Origin: Chrysomallon squamiferum
Lineage: Eukaryota > Mollusca > Gastropoda > Neomphalida > Peltospiridae
Direction: 5' to 3'
NCBI GenBank assembly: GCA_012295275.1
Contig: CM022667.1
Span: 8,232,538-8,296,537 of the forward strand
DNA: 64,000 nt
Made by a program: the position numbers and the translations under genes. Below, one piece after another: positions 15,092 to 32,376 of this stretch (position 1 is the stretch's first letter; the number at the start of each line of letters is the position of its first letter). The notes under the pieces are model-generated. The model was given only the letters and a program-made list of their open reading frames with translations. It did no database searches and was not told where the DNA came from.

Positions 15092-18000
15092 CTATGTCAT
15101 CTTTTTCTGCTGGTTGAACTCGGAGTGTTGCAGGGATCCGAGGATCGTGTCTCGCAGGTAGCTTGTTTTGCCAGTCCAATCAGCCAGTGCCATAGAGTTC
15201 CAGATGTAATGAGGGATCTAGGTATGACAAGAAAACATTATTTAAATTATACATAGAGTTCCAGATGTAATGAGGGATCTAGGTATGACAAGAAAACATT
15301 ATTTAAATTATACATAGAGTTCCAGATGTAATGAGGGATCTATGTATCACAAGAAAACATTATTTAAATTATACATAGAGTTCCAGATGTAATGAGGGAT
15401 CTAGGTATGACAAGAACACATTATTTAAATTATACATAGAATTACAGATGTAATGAGGGATCTATGTATCACAAGAAAACATTATTTAAATTATACATAG
15501 AGTTCCAGATGTAATGAGGTATCTATGTATGACAACAAAACAGTATTCAAGTTATACATGGAGTTATAAAATACAACTGACAGGACTATTATAAAATATT
15601 TCAAGATGATCTCTGAAATTTCAAATCAAGTCTTCATCCCTCTAATTATAGCACATTGTAAAAACAGCCTCACTGATACGTAAGCATTGCCCCAATAAAA
15701 CCCACCGAGAGTATCACCATTAATTACAATCTTATATTAGAATAACTAATTAACAAAATGGCTGCCATAAATACAATTTTCTAGGAAAGATAGGTAATGG
15801 TAAAAACATCCATTTTGAACATATTAAATATTTCTTTCATACTGCACCCAAAAAGTGGGTAAACAGTAACGTGTTTGTATTTAGATAATGAACCCTATTT
15901 CTCCTCTGTATGCTTCTTATAAATAATGTCTGATCTAACTCTATAAACTGATTTATAATAAACAGAATTAATAAAACACATTATCATCTTCTGTTTTTTA
16001 AATATAAAATATTATGAATTACCTTTTTAATAAATATTTTGGTTTAATATTATTATATTATATTTTTATTTTATTTTTTTTAAATTAACAGATATGTACA
16101 AACCTCCACAACCTTGTAACCCATAATTTCTAGGTGTCTGCGTCGGAGAATGTTATCTCCCTTGACTTGCCGACTGTTCAGACAGAAGTCTTTTTCAAAT
16201 AAAACCACAACAGCAACTCTGCAACATGAAATTTTAAAAAGTATGTTAATATAAAATACAAATCAAAATGATACTGGGAAACCATACAATGTGTTTGAGT
16301 GTTTGACAATGACAAAGAAGAAGAAAGCAAATAATAATAAATATTGAAAAATGTTGTTTTACATTTAGAAATGCTAAAATAAAAACCTCAGTGCAGATAA
16401 TTTAACATTACTGCATAATTTACTCATGAACCAGGCTTGTATCTATGAGATGACACATCAAGTAGAAGATAATTTCCTTTAAAAACAACATTCCAGGATG
16501 GAGGAAATGTTTCATGTAACAAAAATGTTCAGATAGATCATGAGAGGTAACTTAATGTCACAACACACAGGCTACTCTTTTTCATTTAGCAGCAAGGGAT
16601 CCTTTATATGCACCTACCCACAGACTGGAAAACATATACAATAACCTTTGACAAACCAGCTGCAGACACTAGCTGGAATAGAAATAATCTAGAATATGCA
16701 CTATGGTGACTAATCCCATAAATTCCCAAACTTCATCTACATACTCTGACCAGTGAGCTACTGCCTGCTCTCTCTGTGTAAACATTAGCAAATATCTCAC
16801 ATTAATGTCTGCCATCAGAAAACCAAGGAGCAGGTTTGTCATGTTGATAGAGGAGATAATGGTAAAAATGTCCATAAATTTAGAAATCCACAAAATGTGA
16901 ATACTGTGTGTTATTTTCAAACTTTTCTTGCATGGGGTGTAATCCTAACACCCCATTCCATATATGTGACTAATAAATAATCCTTCATCTGTTCCTATTA
17001 AAATATCAAAATAGATATATCTAAAACTGTTTGTTGAATACAGGTGCTATATGAATGTTTTTACACTTTTAATATTGTTATTAAATACATATATAAATAT
17101 TATTTCTCTTATTAAATACATGATATCAGTGTTACTGCACATATCTAATATCAGTGTTATTGCACATATCTAATAACCACATATATAAATATTATTAGAC
17201 ATATCTGATACCTCTGGTTTTGTATCTGCTGAGCTGAGAGAGATGTTGTCTGTGTGAAGGTTATCAAGCGTCCCTCGGGGCTGAGAAGAGAACTTGTTTG
17301 AGGGTAGGGCATTGGCCGACCATCTGAATCCAGCAGACACTCAAAATCTGAATCAAATCAATTTACAATTAGAACAACATGTAAGCATTAACAGCATTAT
17401 TAAATTACATCAAAAATTATTCAATAAAATTTTAATCCCTTTTGTGATGTTGAAAATGGTGATATGGCTTGTAACTATATATGGAGAAAACGATGAAGTG
17501 ATTTGTAAATAACCATGGAAAAAATGGTGATATGGCTTGTAACTGTTACTATATATGGAGAAAACGATGAGGTGATTTGTAAATAACCATGGAAAAAATG
17601 GTGATATGGCTTGTAAATATCTGTGAAAGAAACGGTGATATGCCTTGACAATATCCATGGAGAAAATGGTGACATAGTTTGTACATATCCATGAGGAAAC
17701 AGTGTTATGTTTTGTAAACATCTGTGGAGAAAAGTGTGATATGATTTGTAAACATGAAAGAAATGGTGATGTAGTTTCTCTACATCTATGTTTAAAATGG
17801 TTGTATGTAATCACAGAAAATATGACTGTATGAATACCAAGAAACAAAACATTAAATCTGAAAATGGTGGTATGGTTTGTAAACACTTATTCTGTAAATG
17901 TTGGAATGGTTTGTAAATATTAATTCTGAACATGGTTCTGTGGTAATGTAAACACAGAAAACGGTAGTATTTAAAGATGGTATGGTTTTGTTTGTAAACA

Positions 18001-21000
18001 CTCACGGATAAAATGGTGGTATGGTGTGAAAACTGAACTCTCGAAGTAAGCAGATCCACCAAGAACATCCTTCAGTGCATCTTCAACCTGCATCAGCAGC
18101 TTGGTGGAACTCCTCAACATAGCTACAACACCAACAACACATTTATTTGTATTACACATCTACATTCTAACATTAACACTTTTCTCAACTACAGAATATA
18201 CACAATATCAATGAACAAGTATGTTTTTAATAAAAGCATTTTTAAAGATGAATTATAGTGAATCAGTAAAAACATATTAAGAAATGAAATGTAATAAATA
18301 TTTCTTACACAATATTATTTTTTGATTACAATCAGAAACACTTGATAATTTTAACAAAACAAAAACCTATGATTTAAAAACTTTTAAACAATATTACGTG
18401 TTGGTTTCACGGTTGAACAGTAATCTTCATGGAACCAAGGGATGTCGAGATGTGGGTATTCGAGAACCACGCAGCGATTCAAGCGGAAAAACAGATCTTC
18501 CAGGAAATCTCTCACCTCTGGCTTAGCTGAAATGTTCAGTCAAAACAAAAACAAATCAAACTTTTAAAAAAACAAATTACCTTAAGTAAGTATAAACCCT
18601 CTGCCATTTTCACCTGCTAGACAGATTTTAACAAAGTAAATTAAATTTCTGTTAATATTTTCCCAGTGGAGATATTACTCATGACAAAACCCCTGAACTG
18701 TGCCTAGTTATTTGCTTTGTTGATATGAAAGAATAACAGCTGTCATTTCTAGATAAACACCAAAGTATCTTTTACATAAATTTAAATCTGTTTTTATTAT
18801 AGGCATGAAAAAACAGAACATTGATTAAAAATGTTTTTTTTTAAAATAAATTAAAAAATATAGTTGGATTGGAAATACACAAAGAATTCAGTAAAACAAA
18901 TACAAATTTTGTTTAAGCAGTAACAGTAGTTATAGCAGTCACAGTTAGAATGGGAATTTTATTTCACAAAAATCTTATCAAAATCAAGAACTGTTTATGT
19001 AAAAAATACCCTTAACCACTGATGATAAATCAATGCTCAGATGGAAAAAAATCATTTTAAGAACTCAACAAATCAAAGACAACAAACCAGTGATAAACTG
19101 AAGTCAGAATGGGAAACTATGTTAAGGAGCACAACGAACCTTCAAACAGTTTGTCGACTTTCTCAAGGTAGTCAACAGTGAAGACGTGGGTGAGGATGCT
19201 GTCAGGACAGATCTGCAGACAACACAGGTGATAAACATACTGCATCTCTGCCACAATGTCACTGTCCTTGTCTTCGAATGACGTCTCCAGTTTGTCGTGA
19301 CAGCACTGACTGAGCTCATCCAGGCGACTGGGACAGTATCGTCGTTTGGGAGATGGCGGAGATGAAGTTTGCCAGATCCTGGAAACTCACTTCGTCCTTG
19401 TTCTCCACTATGAAGTCTGTGATGTTTTCAAAAACCTCAGGTGCGTAGTAGACCATTGAGTTCAAAAGCTGAAAAATACATGTTTTAAAAAGAAAAAGAA
19501 AATGAAAAACTTAATTTTGAAATCATTGTGTACAGAATCAGAGAAAAAGGTTGTGTTAAAAAGCTTATAAATAACAACAGCATGAACAAATAACTTCTTC
19601 ATTGGAGAGGTGATTTATAAAAACATCTATTGGCTACAATCTGAAAAGGGGCAGAAGTAAATGAAACTCGGATATGGTACACGTTACTCAGATTTTGTTT
19701 GTGTTATAACTCACTGTATTCTGAATGTTTAAGCTGTCATCATAGACAGTTAATAGATTAATAATAATAACTGTTATAACAACACCAATAATAAATAATT
19801 GTTAGATATTTATTTTGAAAATAATACTGTTACAAATAAAATTTAAAAAACCCCACAAAAATATAAAAAAATATAACAAAAATAAAAATCAGCTTGTAAA
19901 TAAAAAATAGATAGACAGAAGTCAGAAGGAAAGACATCTGACATGGCTAATATATTTGTGTTTTTGGTTAAAAAATGGATTTAATAGTTGTACAAACTTG
20001 AACGACATCAGAAAATTCTGTCAAAGTCAAAGCTTTTGTCAGTCTGTGCATTTCTTGCATCATCCTCTCCAAGAGCTGTGAATCTTTGCGCGAGTTTTTC
20101 AAGTAAAAAATGTTTATCTGCTGAATGAGACGTTCCAGACTCACAACGTTCTCTATCTGTCGTATCATGCTTCTCTGCAGTGCCGTACGCAGCTCCAGGA
20201 CCTAAAAATAACAACCAATCAAAATCAAGTGTCTAGTAACGCCTCAGTGTAATAATTATATTAGTGGCATATACAGGTAAATATATGAACATGTTAATAA
20301 ATATACAGTTTAAATTAAAACATAACAAAAATAAAAAAATGTTGTCATCAAAATTAAAAATATGGTCTAATAAATTTGTAAACTATACTGAAAATGTCAA
20401 AATATCTTTTATCTATATTTATTTACCTGGTGGTGTAGCTGTCTGTCCCATGGACGTTTCATGTGATTGAGTCCACTGAGGATGTTTTTGATGGCTGGAA
20501 GGTCACACTGAGGTATCACCACAAACAGTCTGTCCATCAGACACTGAGGAATGGCCTGTTTGACATTGGGCAGAATGTACTGGGCGATCAGACTGACCAC
20601 GTAGATCCTAACACCTTGCTGGACCTCAACCAGTTTCAACAACTTTTCGAAAAACACATTGTGAAATTCATCATTGTCATTCAACCGCGTGGACAGCAGG
20701 TTAATAATTTTGGTAAATCGGGAAATGAACTCGCACATGCTGTCAAAAACATCCAGTGTCTTCGCCTGCACTTTGACCATCAGCTCCTGGTTGTAGATGT
20801 TCGACTTCATCATAAACTCAGCCAGACTGGACAGGATGAGCACATCGGCGTTGTCAATGTGTTTCGACATAATCGAAATCAGTCGATGCTTCGTCTCGTT
20901 CGAAGACATTTTGTCAAAAGCTGGAACAAGGGCAACGAGATCTCTCACTTGAAGTTTGTCGCTGTTAAGTAACTCTAAGCACCTGTTCTGAAACACCGCA

Positions 21001-21857
21001 GCAAGGTCTCCTTTATACCGGTTCATCTGCCGCAGATACTGACAGTACAGGCCGATGTGTTTCTGAGGCACAGCCTCTGCCGTCTCCTGTATGTGAGCGA
21101 GGATGTGAGCACTGACCGAGTCCAGCAGCTTGGCCGATACTGACCACATCATTCGGTGTCTGTATCGAATAAACGTCGTGATGAGGTCAGAATCGGATCG
21201 GAGGTCACTGCGTTCGAAAGCATCTAACAAGGTTTTTGCAATTGAGTCTGAGCCCGACTTGCTGATGTAGTAATTGAGATGAATGTGTGCAGTGAGGCTG
21301 TCCTGAAGAAACTCACTGTCCATCTTTTCACAGTCTCGCTTTTCATCCAGCAGAGTGAAGAATCTCGCCGTCAGCTTCTCTATGATTGGTATACTTCTTG
21401 TTCTGAACGTCCTCAACACCTGAGTCATTGTTACTAGATTGTGAATACTCAGCTCGTGGCACATATCAGAAACCCGATTGAAGAGGGAATGTATCAAGCT
21501 GTCTGTATGGTCAACTCCTATGTAGATTAATGACAGAAGAACAGGGGGATAATCCTCGCTTGGGATTTTGTCTAAATTGTCCTGCATGAATTTGTAGAAA
21601 TGTCTAAAAGCTTCATTATTCTGGATTGGCGAAAAGCTACTTTCCACCAAGTTGTTCATGACAAGCTGCATGAATGCAATGGCTGTGTTGTCAGCATGTA
21701 GCCATGGTAAGCGAGATAGCTGTGTATAAGCTGCAGTCTCAAGGCTGGAAACAAAAATTTTAACATCTTGGACACCAAAATTACCACTTTCCTGATCTCG
21801 CAGGTACTGTTTCAGACAGTCAGAGACTGCAGTGTTTGGGTTGTCACTAGAAGACAT
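15092..21857 (-). CDS. FASTK-domain mitochondrial RNA-binding protein (FASTKD family, 8 exons, one frameshift)
   Basis: FASTKD proteins act in the mitochondrial matrix on mRNA processing and stability. Exons (minus) are 21857-20427, 20201-19998, 19468-19140, 18526-18398, 18122-18006, 17347-17212, 16218-16104 and 15217-15092, all with GT-AG introns and matching phases. They give about 861 aa. The long helical-repeat N-terminal exon is followed by a FAST region (LNRCVVLEYPHLDIPWFHEDYC, about residue 670) and a C-terminal RAP domain (VAVVVLFEKDFCLNS, RRRHLEIMGYKVVE, WNSMALADW). Length and the RAP-domain end look most like FASTKD1, but the paralog is not certain. Exon 3 has one extra base in GGG at 19348-19350: the frame must shift from ANFISAIS to KRRYCPSRLDEL, and the exon is 329 bp where the phases require 328. 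The ATG at 21857 is the first in frame, but no mitochondrial presequence follows it. It is head-to-head with MRPL38. Confidence 0.88.
15191..15560. repeat. 61-bp minisatellite, six copies, spanning the FASTKD exon 8 splice acceptor
   Basis: Units start at about 15191, 15252, 15313, 15374, 15435 and 15496. The last is degraded. Each unit holds, on the minus strand, a pyrimidine-poor 3' splice site (CTAG or ATAG) followed by ATCCCTCATTACATCTGG, the start of exon 8. The first unit is the real exon 8 boundary at 15217 and the rest lie in intron 7. Confidence 0.93.
17443..18040. repeat. Degenerate roughly 34-bp minisatellite spanning the FASTKD exon 5 splice donor
   Basis: On the minus strand the units resemble CATATCACCATTTTCTCC followed by ATGGATATTTACAAAC. 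The end of exon 5 with its donor (CATACCACCATTTTATCC, then GTGAGTGTTTACAAAC, around 18024-17990) is the same unit with a working donor. About 17 diverged copies fill intron 5. Confidence 0.85.
19348..19350 (-). other. Single-base insertion frameshift in FASTKD exon 3
   Basis: A GGG run (CCC on the coding strand) must be GG to keep the conserved frame. Without the change, translation stops 11 codons later. Confidence 0.8.
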
Positions 21858-22725
21858 TTTATTTTCATTTCCAAATGATGAAAATGAAACTGAAGTTGAT
21901 GAGAAAGTCACTGTAGATTGCGTTCTGTAAGCATGACAAGTAGGAGGTGTGGATTTTAGTTTCTTTCATGCAATAGCTGTGTGCATGTTGCTGACAAGAC
22001 GCTGCAGAGAAGTCAGTGTGGAGATATTTATGGTAAACTAAGCAGAACGCTGGAAGTGTTCTCTGAAACACTGACATAGAGTGATGAAATGTTCCTTTCA
22101 GAAATCTCAAATGGGTTTGGCATATCATTATTTTCATTTTAACAATATGCTGTACTAATCTAAATTATATATAAAATGTATCACAGCTTTTTAAAACGTT
22201 GGCTGTCTTCATTACACTTGCATAGACGATGTGAAATACATTAGGAACCTGCAATAATAATGATAATAAAAGCTATATTATTATAGAAATGTTACAGTTG
22301 TCTAATCAGACTAGTTAAAAAAAAAATTTAAATTATCACATTTGCAAATGTAAAATAACATGAAAGTTTAAATAAAAAAATATAACAATGAGTGTTCAAT
22401 AAAAATAACTTCCATTATTCGATATTTAAAATATTCTGTGCAAAACAAGTACTGCAATAACATTGGTGTTTACGAATACTCGAATAGTAAATAAATAGTT
22501 CAAGAGGTATTCACCGTATTGATATCTGTATTTAATAATTGTTATCAATTACAATATGTATACCTATTGTGCAGAACTGCATTTGAATATTACTCTGTTC
22601 CATAAAATAAAAGAAAACGTAAAATGACAGACAAGAACATAACTTTTTGGTTTAAGGCAAGTTAGCCTCAAAGTCAACCGGCATGACTTGTTCTGAAGCT
22701 CAGTGTAGAGTTATCACCCTTAGCA
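21858..22725. promoter_or_regulatory. Shared 5' region of the FASTKD gene and MRPL38
   Basis: This roughly 870-bp gap separates two divergent genes that both encode mitochondrial proteins. On the minus strand a 68-codon open stretch from an ATG at 22077 runs toward the FASTKD start in a different frame. It begins MSVFQRTLPAFCLVYHKYLH, which is basic, hydrophobic and Ser-rich like a mitochondrial presequence. No TATA box is apparent. A bidirectional promoter is an inference. Confidence 0.45.
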
Positions 22726-26850
<4,125 letters not shown>

Positions 26851-27090
26851 TTATAAAGAATTACTGCTAGGTGTAAATTATATATAATTTTGTAGATGAA
26901 ACAAAGTTAAATGAGGGGAAAAAAAACCTGTTGAAACAATTTAATCTAGCAATTTGTTTGTATCTACGTTGGTACTTTGAGAAAACAAAAAATTTCAAGT
27001 ACAAAAATGAAGTGTGTATTTATTGTTATAAAAATGTATATATAATCATCTAACACCATTTTGAGAACAAACAAGAATTACAGAAATAGT

Positions 27091-27096
27091 AATAAA
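27091..27096 (+). terminator. MRPL38: Polyadenylation signal of MRPL38
   Basis: AATAAA 240 bases after the stop codon, followed within 10-30 bases by a strongly T/GT-rich stretch (TCTTTTCTTTTGTGTTGTGT). That is the expected layout of a cleavage site. Confidence 0.7.
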
Positions 27097-27129
27097 ATTG
27101 TCTTTTCTTTTGTGTTGTGTTGTTATTCT

Positions 27130-27807
27130 CTAATCTTCAGCTCATTTTTTTTTCCCCTGTAAAAAGAGAATGTTTTCATTTGTCTGAAAACTTATTTCAA
27201 ATAACAGTTGTGCAACAGCTTTTGCAGGATTTTTTCTTGATGATGATGAAACTTGTGGAAAAAGGAAAAGGTTTCACTTTCCTTTTATAAAAATCATTAC
27301 AATTACTATATTTATATATTTTTAATAATTAATTTGAAATAGTTATTACTTAATTACTCTTTTAGAACCAAACACTTTTTTTGTTGTTTTTATTTTGTTT
27401 TTATTTTTATTTTTTTTGGTTTTATTTGCTTAAAGTAGCAATGTATGTAAATTATACTAATGCTGATTTCAGTGACCAAGCATAAAACACACACAAACAT
27501 AATAGTTGCATTGTTACAGTTGTCATTCTTAATCATTAAAATAAACAAGTAAATATGTTGGGAACTGAGTGTTGGTACTTTATTTATCTGGGGAGTGGGG
27601 GTCTGGCTGTCTTTTGGCTGTAGTTTTCCTTAGTTCATAAAAGTCATCAAATATTTCCCTGATTAGACTGCGAAGTATCATAATAATGTTGGGATGTACC
27701 AGGATTTAGAAAAAGGTGAAGGCATAATATGATTTATGATTATGGTATGTATAAAAGCAGGTTGGGTTATATATATATATAATTTGTTTTTCTTTTTCTT
27801 TCTTTCC

Positions 27808-27839
<32 letters not shown>

Positions 27840-30256
27840 AAAATGCTTTAAAGAAACGTAAATTTGTCTAAATATATTCTACTTTATGTTTGCAGGCCAC
27901 CATTAATTAATTAATTTATATAATAGGCGTATCAAATTAAAATAATATAAATTTGCAGGTAATACATTATGTATGGGAGACAACTCTTGCAAATTTCCTT
28001 TCTCAACTAAACGACTGATGCAATTGGCTCAAATATTGCAGAAGGCAGTCGATGACGTAGTATGAATAAAATATACTGAAAGTAGTCCGGCTTCAGCTCA
28101 AAACAAACAAAAGAAAAATGAATAAATAAATAAATGTAGTATGTGTCATGAATAATAATAATAGTGAATAAATATAAGTTTATAGTTATAGAAAACAAAC
28201 TGTTTTTGATTGTAAATGATTAGGTTTTAAAAATGTACTAAAAATGCTAATTTTGTTTTTATTCACTATTAAATGGTTAACGGTAATGGTGGTGTCCATG
28301 TTTGTACGACGAATATGTTTCCGACAATCGGGAATCGATGATTATTAACACATCCGTGATACAGCAATACTAATGATTAATCCACTCCTTAACATTTTAA
28401 AATATTTATTACAGGAACCCTAGAATGTCGTCATGTGTTACGTATGGCATAAAAACGTAAACAAAGTTTTACTTGGAAATCCCCCAATCCTAGTGAAATA
28501 CCTTGGAAACACCTTTATTTTATTTTTATTTTTTTTAACAGGGAATTAATAATTTTTGCCAGTGCTTTATATACTATTTAATCAAATATTTGCTTGTGGC
28601 CATTTATTTATTTATTTATTATATTGTAACATAACTAGTTATTAAAAAAAGAAGCAACATCAAATAAAATCGTAAAGTTTATTTTCACATAAACGTTATA
28701 AACAATAGCACGGTGTGTAATAAAATAAAGAGGTCAACGATACACGTGGTAACGCACACAATACGTGCACTGACAGTTCAGTTAAAAACACCCATGCTGG
28801 GCTTTTCTACCAAAACATTAAATATGTTGTAATAAAATCAGCTAGAAACAGCTTAACTGTGGTAAATAATAAATTTTCGTAAATATGTCAGAAAAACTTC
28901 ACTTACATCCTATACACCCATAGTTATTAAATTAATGTAGTATGTGTCTTACATTCTTCATTTAAATGCTCACAGAAACAAACTGTACAACTTACTTGGT
29001 GGTTTGTTTTGGGTATTTTTGAATTATTATTCAATTTCTTCCAAAGTAAATTATAATTTAAATAGTAATCAATGATAGACAGAAAGATGGACGGATGGAT
29101 AAGTGAAGTGAAAATAATCTGATAGTTCAGTGTAAATGTAAATAATTAGGTGGAATGAACAATGTGGTCAATTTTTTTTTTTTTTTTTTTTTTTTTTAAA
29201 TAGTCATTATCTGAAATGTACTTTCAGCTGAAAAACCCCATTACTTAAATATTTCTATAATGCCATGTTTGAAAAATGTATTGTCTTTTGTGGTCAAATC
29301 TATTGAAATAACATAATTTACAATTTTCTCATTATTAATTTAAAATTAAACTGAGAAACCATACAAAGATAATGTAAATAGTTTATACTTTAAAAAGATC
29401 ATCCAGACATTACATCGTCCATTTTGTTTATAACTGAACAGATTAGTGACAGTTCCGACACAAAGTGTGTTTAATTAACTGTTCTACATAATTAAGTTAT
29501 TAATTTTTTGTAAAAACAATAAATAGCACTTTTTGCTGGAATAAATAAATAATCACATACATGTATGTATATATCAGATGCTCACTGAACGGTTTGGTTT
29601 ATCAGAATACCAGCTGCTGACCTTCAGCAGAAATATATATATATATATATGCCAAAACTATACATCTTGTATGTCTTTTGTCAAACTGGTTAAGAAAAAG
29701 AAAGTTAAAAAAAACCTGATAACTTAAAATAACAAATGATAAAATATATAAATTAAAACAGGAACTGAAGCTTACTGAAGACAGATCTACATACTGGAAC
29801 TAAAAATGTTTATATGTACATACAGATTGTCATTAAAAACCTGGATTGCATTTTATTATTATTACTTCTTTTTTTTTTAAACTAACTTTTGAAAAAAAAA
29901 AATTTCCTTCTAGATTTCAAATAACAAATAATGCTCAAAAATATAATATTTTAAACTTAAAAGACAAATAAATAAATAAATAAATAAATATTATCATCGC
30001 AAGATTTTCTGTAACTGATCATGTCAGAAACACACTTGTAAATCTTTTATAAAAAAGATGGTTTATTTATTTAACTTATGTTTTAACATGTATACTAGAA
30101 AAGGTATTCAAAAACTGATTTGAAAACATTATCTTAAATTCCTTACAAAACCAATTTTCTCTTTGATGTTATGACAAAAGAATAGGACGATTTCTTTAGT
30201 ACTTTTCACCAATACAACATTATAAAAATTTTTTTTTTTTTTGATATGACACAGAA
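27130..30256. other. Intergenic region between MRPL38 and the C/EBP-gamma-like gene
   Basis: No gene detected. AT-rich, with T runs at about 27810-27832 and 29171-29197, a TA run at about 29634-29650 and (AAAT)n at about 29967-29990. The flanking genes are convergent, so it holds both 3' ends. Confidence 0.6.
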
Positions 30257-30646
30257 TTATTTTTCTTCTTTAAAATATTTGTGGTCATTCTGTACAGAAC
30301 TTTGACTGACGACACTGCAGTTGCCCTCGGCAACAGTCCCAGCATGAGCAAGGAAGAGGTCTTTGAGGACACTGAGTTCTTTCGAGAGGATCTGAACTTT
30401 CTGTTCCAGTGCCTCGTTTTCCTGTCGCAGTCTGTTCACCTTCTCCATCGTGTCCTTTGCCTTTTTACGACTTTTGTCTCTGCTCTTTCTGACAGCAACG
30501 TTGTTGCGGTCACGTCGCATTTTATACTCCTCGTCATTCTTGCTCGCTTTAGTCTTCTTGCGACTGTGTTTGTGGTCATCTTCGCTGTCTGTGCCCTCCA
30601 TCATGTAACTGTATCCACCTGGGCTGCCACTCTTACAAGGACCCAT
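30257..30646 (-). CDS. CEBPG: C/EBP-gamma-like bZIP transcription factor
   Basis: A short C/EBP-family DNA-binding protein of 129 aa, close to the 150 aa of vertebrate C/EBP-gamma. It has no transactivation domain and in vertebrates works by dimerising with other bZIP factors in the nucleus. The sequence shows a KKTKASKNDEEYKMRRDR lead-in, the C/EBP basic signature NNVAVRKSR, and a leucine zipper (about residues 66-95) ending in KELSVLKDLFLAHA, almost identical to vertebrate C/EBP-gamma. An in-frame TAA lies immediately before the ATG, so the N-terminus is complete in a single coding exon. A good 3' splice site on the minus strand at 30721-30722 suggests an intron in the 5' UTR. It is the divergent neighbour of a second C/EBP gene. 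Confidence 0.92.
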   Translation of the reverse strand: MGPCKSGSPGGYSYMMEGTDSEDDHKHSRKKTKASKNDEEYKMRRDRNNVAVRKSRDKSRKKAKDTMEKVNRLRQENEALEQKVQILSKELSVLKDLFLAHAGTVAEGNCSVVSQSSVQNDHKYFKEEK

Positions 30647-30739
30647 TTATAAAGATACTTAACACTGATTTATCACTTTTTTAAATTTTATTGCTGACAG
30701 GTCAATGGAGGGCACAACACCTGCAATTAAAATAAAATA

Positions 30740-31156
30740 TTTACATTTCACAAAGCAAAATTTTCTTAATCTCATTTGAAATAAATACTTACTCTTTATA
30801 GTTTCACTCTAACAGACACACAGACACAAACAGACAGCGAGGCAGAGACACAGAGATTACTGAACAAAAACTGGTACCAACTTCAAATTGATCAGTAAAT
30901 AACTCCAATTTTAGATTTTATTATTTTATTTTATGTATTTTATTATTATTATTAATTATTATTATTAGTTTTATTTATTTATTTTTTTTTTGAATTTGTC
31001 ATTTATTTTTTTTCCAGTTATTGATAAAGTGAAGTTATTTGTGTATACCATTGTTCCTAGTTGCAACCCTGCATAAGTCAAGGGACGTAACTCTTTGTAC
31101 CTTAAATACATAATAATTTACTTCTATTCTGTTAGTTTTTTTTCTTTTTTTTTTTA

Positions 31157-31188
<32 letters not shown>

Positions 31189-31466
31189 CTTCACTGAAAA
31201 TCGAAAATAATTAGACCTAACATATTTTAAAATCAATTGTGGACACAAACTTACATCACATGGAAATTCAAGATTTCACTTAAATTTAAATCTTTTTTTT
31301 TTTCAATTAACTGAATTAGACTTCTGAAGAATCTAATAATGAAATGTTTAGAATATTTGTTTAACCTATATTTTAAGGACTTTACTTGTGATTATTCTCT
31401 CCTTACTCTCTCACATTATTGATAAACATTTTCTGAAACACACAAAAAAGCAACATACAGTTGCAA

Positions 31467-31546
<80 letters not shown>

Positions 31547-32370
31547 GTTAAATTTCGTGTTATGATACTCAGTGAAATTATACAGTGAAGTAGAACTGGA
31601 GACAGACTGATATTTGTCGAATAGCACGACACTTTCAGTTAAAAATCAGGCAGGTATTTACTGTAAAACATTTATTTATAATTTTGCAGAGGTTTTCTAA
31701 AAAGAAGAAAAAAAACATTATGATACATTACTGCTATATAAACAAACATATTACTTTTTAAAGATTTAAAAAAAAAAAAAAAAAAAAAATGGGACTGTTG
31801 ACAATAGCTACCTACACACGTGATGACATTCACGCATAGAAATGATAGATCAGTTTTATCGTATTTTTACTATTTACTATTTTATTTCCGAACGTAGATA
31901 TATAACAAGTAACAGTTTAATAACACAACAGTTAATCTTACCAATGCATAACCTTTTACAAACACTGCCTGATAGCAATTTCAGTAAAACCGTATTGTAG
32001 TTTACTTCATGTTCGATTTCATGTCTACGTGTGTACTTGCGTTTCCTTAATTGTTAAAAAAATGTCCGCAACCCGCTTTAACCACTGACGCAATATTTAC
32101 GATTTACCCAATGGATTGTCGTAAAAGATTTACTGCCAGCATACTTTGGGAATTTTCCACATTCATTGGAAGTAAATATGTCTAAATAGTTAGATTTATC
32201 CGAGTAAAATTTTTTATATATTACTTAATTTTAGAATGAAATATTTATTAAAAGTAGTTTTATTAAAAATTGTTTTCGAAGTGATATTGTAAATTTACTA
32301 ATAAACAAGTGACTATTTCGAGAGGAGATTCCCTGCTTCGCGGAATAGTTCAAGGCTTTTCGGGACATCA
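30740..32370. other. Region between the two divergent C/EBP genes
   Basis: It holds the C/EBP-gamma-like promoter and possibly a 5' UTR exon. Repeats: (TA)n with T runs at about 31138-31188, (GA)n at 31470-31544 and an A run at about 31769-31789. No further coding sequence is seen. Confidence 0.55.
31470..31544. repeat. (GA)n microsatellite
   Basis: About 74 bases of GA between the two C/EBP genes. The Leu/Ser ORFs on the opposite strand are artefacts of this repeat. Confidence 0.97.
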
Positions 32371-32376
32371 CCATTC

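Noticed and set aside
15191-15560. Regular 61-bp repeats that might suggest a CRISPR array
   Set aside because: There are no unique spacers between repeats, the units are contiguous, and the setting is an animal intron.
17410-17886. 158-codon minus-strand ORF in FASTKD intron 5
   Set aside because: It is translation of the intronic minisatellite (YKPYHHFFHGYLQ-type repeats) derived from the exon 5 end. Splice phases join exon 5 directly to exon 6.
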